From Candidatus Mediterraneibacter intestinavium (lineage in GTDB: Bacteria; Bacillota; Clostridia; Lachnospirales; Lachnospiraceae), in the NCBI GenBank assembly GCA_019119205.1, contig DWXK01000020.1, positions 1-40,552 of the forward strand: a stretch of DNA of 40,552 bases, given 5' to 3'. The notes below the pieces were generated by a model. It worked only from the letters and a program-made list of their open reading frames with translations. It searched no databases and had not been told where the DNA came from. This document shows positions 39,188 to 40,552 of this stretch, one piece after another. Made by a program: the position numbers and the translations under genes. How positions within the stretch are numbered: the first letter of the stretch is position 1; the number at the start of each line of letters is the position of its first letter.

Positions 39188-40351
39188 TCAAAGACTCCTT
39201 TTTTCAAACACCCTTGTCACCGGTATGATACATGCTCCGATGATCCATGAGATGACAGCGGCTGCTATAAATAAGTTTCTGCCTGAAAATGTTGAGACCA
39301 GCAGCGCAGACAGAAACTACCCTAAAAACATTGCCATTGTACACAGGCTTATATTCGTCCCCTTTTTCCCGGGAGCACTTTTTCTCACAACGAGACTGTT
39401 AAACAACGGCGTAGACAGCCCGAACCCCGCCCCTGCCAATAACACTGCCGTCCACAGTGCCGCTGTTTGTCCCGAAAGAAAATAGATAAAAAATGCGGCG
39501 CCGTAACAGGAAAACGCAACGAGCAGACAGCCTTTCTCATTCAGCTTTGCGACTATTCGGGGCATTGCTCCCGCAGACAGTACAGCAACAAGATCCAGCG
39601 CTGCTAAATAATATCCTGTAAAGGACGGGCTATAACCGAGATCATTCTGCAGATAAATAGGCAGTGACACCATCGCGGTAAAAAACATCAGCATCCCGAA
39701 AAAAGCAATCAGCAGCACAAGTGAGACAGGCGTTCCCTGCTTCTGAAATGAGCCGTCATCATCTTCCGTGTTTTCAGCCACTTTTTTACACTTCGGCACA
39801 AACAGCACCAGCATGAGAAACGCTGCCAGACCCAGGGCATAGATAAAAAACGGATATCTCCATGAAAATCCTGCCAGCACTCCGCTTATGCTTAAGAAGA
39901 TCACTCCTCCCAGTTCCATCGACATACCCTGCAGCGCGATCATCCGAAGCTGTTTCTCGCCATCAAAAAACACTGTGATCAGCGCTACACTCGCACTCAT
40001 GATCGCAGCGGTGGCAGCCCCCAGGAAAAACCTGTCTACAAAGATTGCGGCTGCATTTGGCATAAAAGCTCCTGCCACCCCCAGTACACCGTAGAACAAA
40101 AGACCGAAAAACGCCGTGTGATAGGGTCCCTTCTTATCTATCAGTTTCCCAAACAGCAGCGCCATTGCAGTCACGCCAAGCGCCGGCGCTGTCACAAGCC
40201 ATGATGCATAGTTTCCGAGACCATACACTTCTCCCAGTTCGGGCAGTGCAGGGGTTATTGCATTGCCTACCATCACTGTCAGGCTGCTCGCAAGCATGAT
40301 TGCAAGCACTCCGGGTATCCCTATCTTCTTCGTTCCTTTTTCTCTGTTCAT
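39188..40351 (-). pseudogene. MFS transporter interrupted by an in-frame TAG
   Basis: Full length 387 codons from the ATG at 40351 (GGGGGAA 9-10 nt upstream) to the TGA at 39188-39190, with one TAG at 39317-39319. Twelve-helix MFS layout: first helix GVLAIMLASSLTVMVGNAIT, the loop 2-3 motif GKLIDKKGPYHTAFFGLLFY (cf. G-x-x-x-D-R/K-x-G-R), a second half from about residue 210. The read ends FLG, TAG, then continues FLSALLVSTFSGRNLFIAAA; related sequences would have Gln (CAG), so one C-to-T change explains it. Loss of the last helix and tail probably kills transport. Substrate unknown, probably drug efflux type. Confidence 0.8.
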
Positions 40352-40424
40352 ACTCAAAATTCCCCCTTCCATTCCTCTTACTTCTTATAACTGATGCAGC
40401 AAAAACCTTCCTGAGTAAAACAAA

Positions 40425-40552
40425 GGGGCTGTCGGTTAATACCGAATTTTAATCCCTGACATGCAAGGAAGAGACAATCCCAGAGAATTCGGACTTTTTA
40501 AGAATTGAATTCTCTGCTGGACTGTCTCTTCATTTTTATCCCTCTTATTTTA
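40425..40552. mobile_element. possible insertion-sequence terminus at the window edge
   Basis: GGGGCTGTCGGTTAAT at 40425-40440 resembles ends of clostridial IS elements, and a long imperfect inverted repeat (40469-40490 with 40507-40530, AAGAGACA and TGTCTCTT outer arms) follows at once, as in IS1182-type subterminal hairpins. No transposase is in view; the element would extend to the right. Alternatively the repeat is only a terminator. Confidence 0.3.

Noticed and set aside
23278..39319. Recoding of TAG as an amino acid
   Set aside because: At least six genes of the window (for example flavodoxin, aldo/keto reductase, nudC, DUF4358, PII-like) stop at TAG at the family end point, so TAG is a true stop.

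Overview
The window looks like chromosomal DNA of a gut-type Lachnospiraceae (Clostridia, Firmicutes), GC near 50 percent. The basis is gene content: an adenosylcobalamin-type ribonucleotide reductase, bacteriohemerythrin, an Rpn-like PD-(D/E)XK protein, a DUF1538 plus PII pair, DUF4358 and DUF5721 proteins, AGGAGG-type ribosome binding sites, a CIRCE element and NrdR boxes. No species is claimed. Most genes read on the minus strand.

Layout. 1-954: start of a LacI-type regulator cut by the window edge. 1129-3040: flavodoxin, an aldo/keto reductase with a ferredoxin-like tail, and a small ORF that may be the tail of a LysR regulator. 3095-3910: Rpn-like nuclease. 4185-5292: TIGR04076 protein divergent from a Crp/Fnr regulator. 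5405-6872: an SDR gene with an apparent internal deletion, divergent from a DUF2798 membrane protein across an operator-rich gap. 6896-9193: nrdJ behind two NrdR boxes spaced 32 bp. 9534-12685: fructose operon (1-phosphofructokinase, a shortened PTS FruA, DeoR regulator). 13053-15264: phosphate uptake (PiT and its DUF47 partner) with a small membrane protein upstream. 15421-18031: pepT convergent with nudC-bacteriohemerythrin. 18189-20784: lipoprotein, signal peptidase II homologue, zinc-ribbon protein with LEA-like repeats. 21092-22798: S8 protease with Cys at the nucleophile position. 22918-24387: clpX with an in-frame TAG. 24571-33507: a long minus cluster (SGNH hydrolase, DUF4358, MBOAT acyltransferase, DHHW protein, pseudouridine synthase, ligA, frameshifted DUF1538, PII-like). 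33663-37280: DUF5721, CIRCE-controlled htpG, cyclophilin. 37551-38051: GNAT. 38125-38330: probable structured RNA. 38390-38918: five-tRNA operon. 39188-40351: MFS transporter with an in-frame TAG. 40425-end: possible insertion-sequence edge.

How the parts fit. The fructose genes import fructose as fructose-1-phosphate and convert it to fructose-1,6-bisphosphate under DeoR control. The SGNH, DUF4358, MBOAT and DHHW genes look like a surface-polymer O-acylation cassette translationally coupled to housekeeping genes.

A striking overall feature is damage. Five genes in 35 kb are disrupted relative to their families: two in-frame deletions at short repeats (SDR, FruA), two amber codons (clpX, MFS) and one homopolymer frameshift (DUF1538). 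A sixth (S8) has a substituted nucleophile. Whether this is real decay, a mutator lineage or sequence/assembly error cannot be settled from the sequence alone. The most original signals are in the tRNA region: a hairpin in every intergenic spacer, a 24-nt inverted copy of part of tRNA-Thr in its own leader, and a pseudoknot-capable RNA with its own terminator next door.
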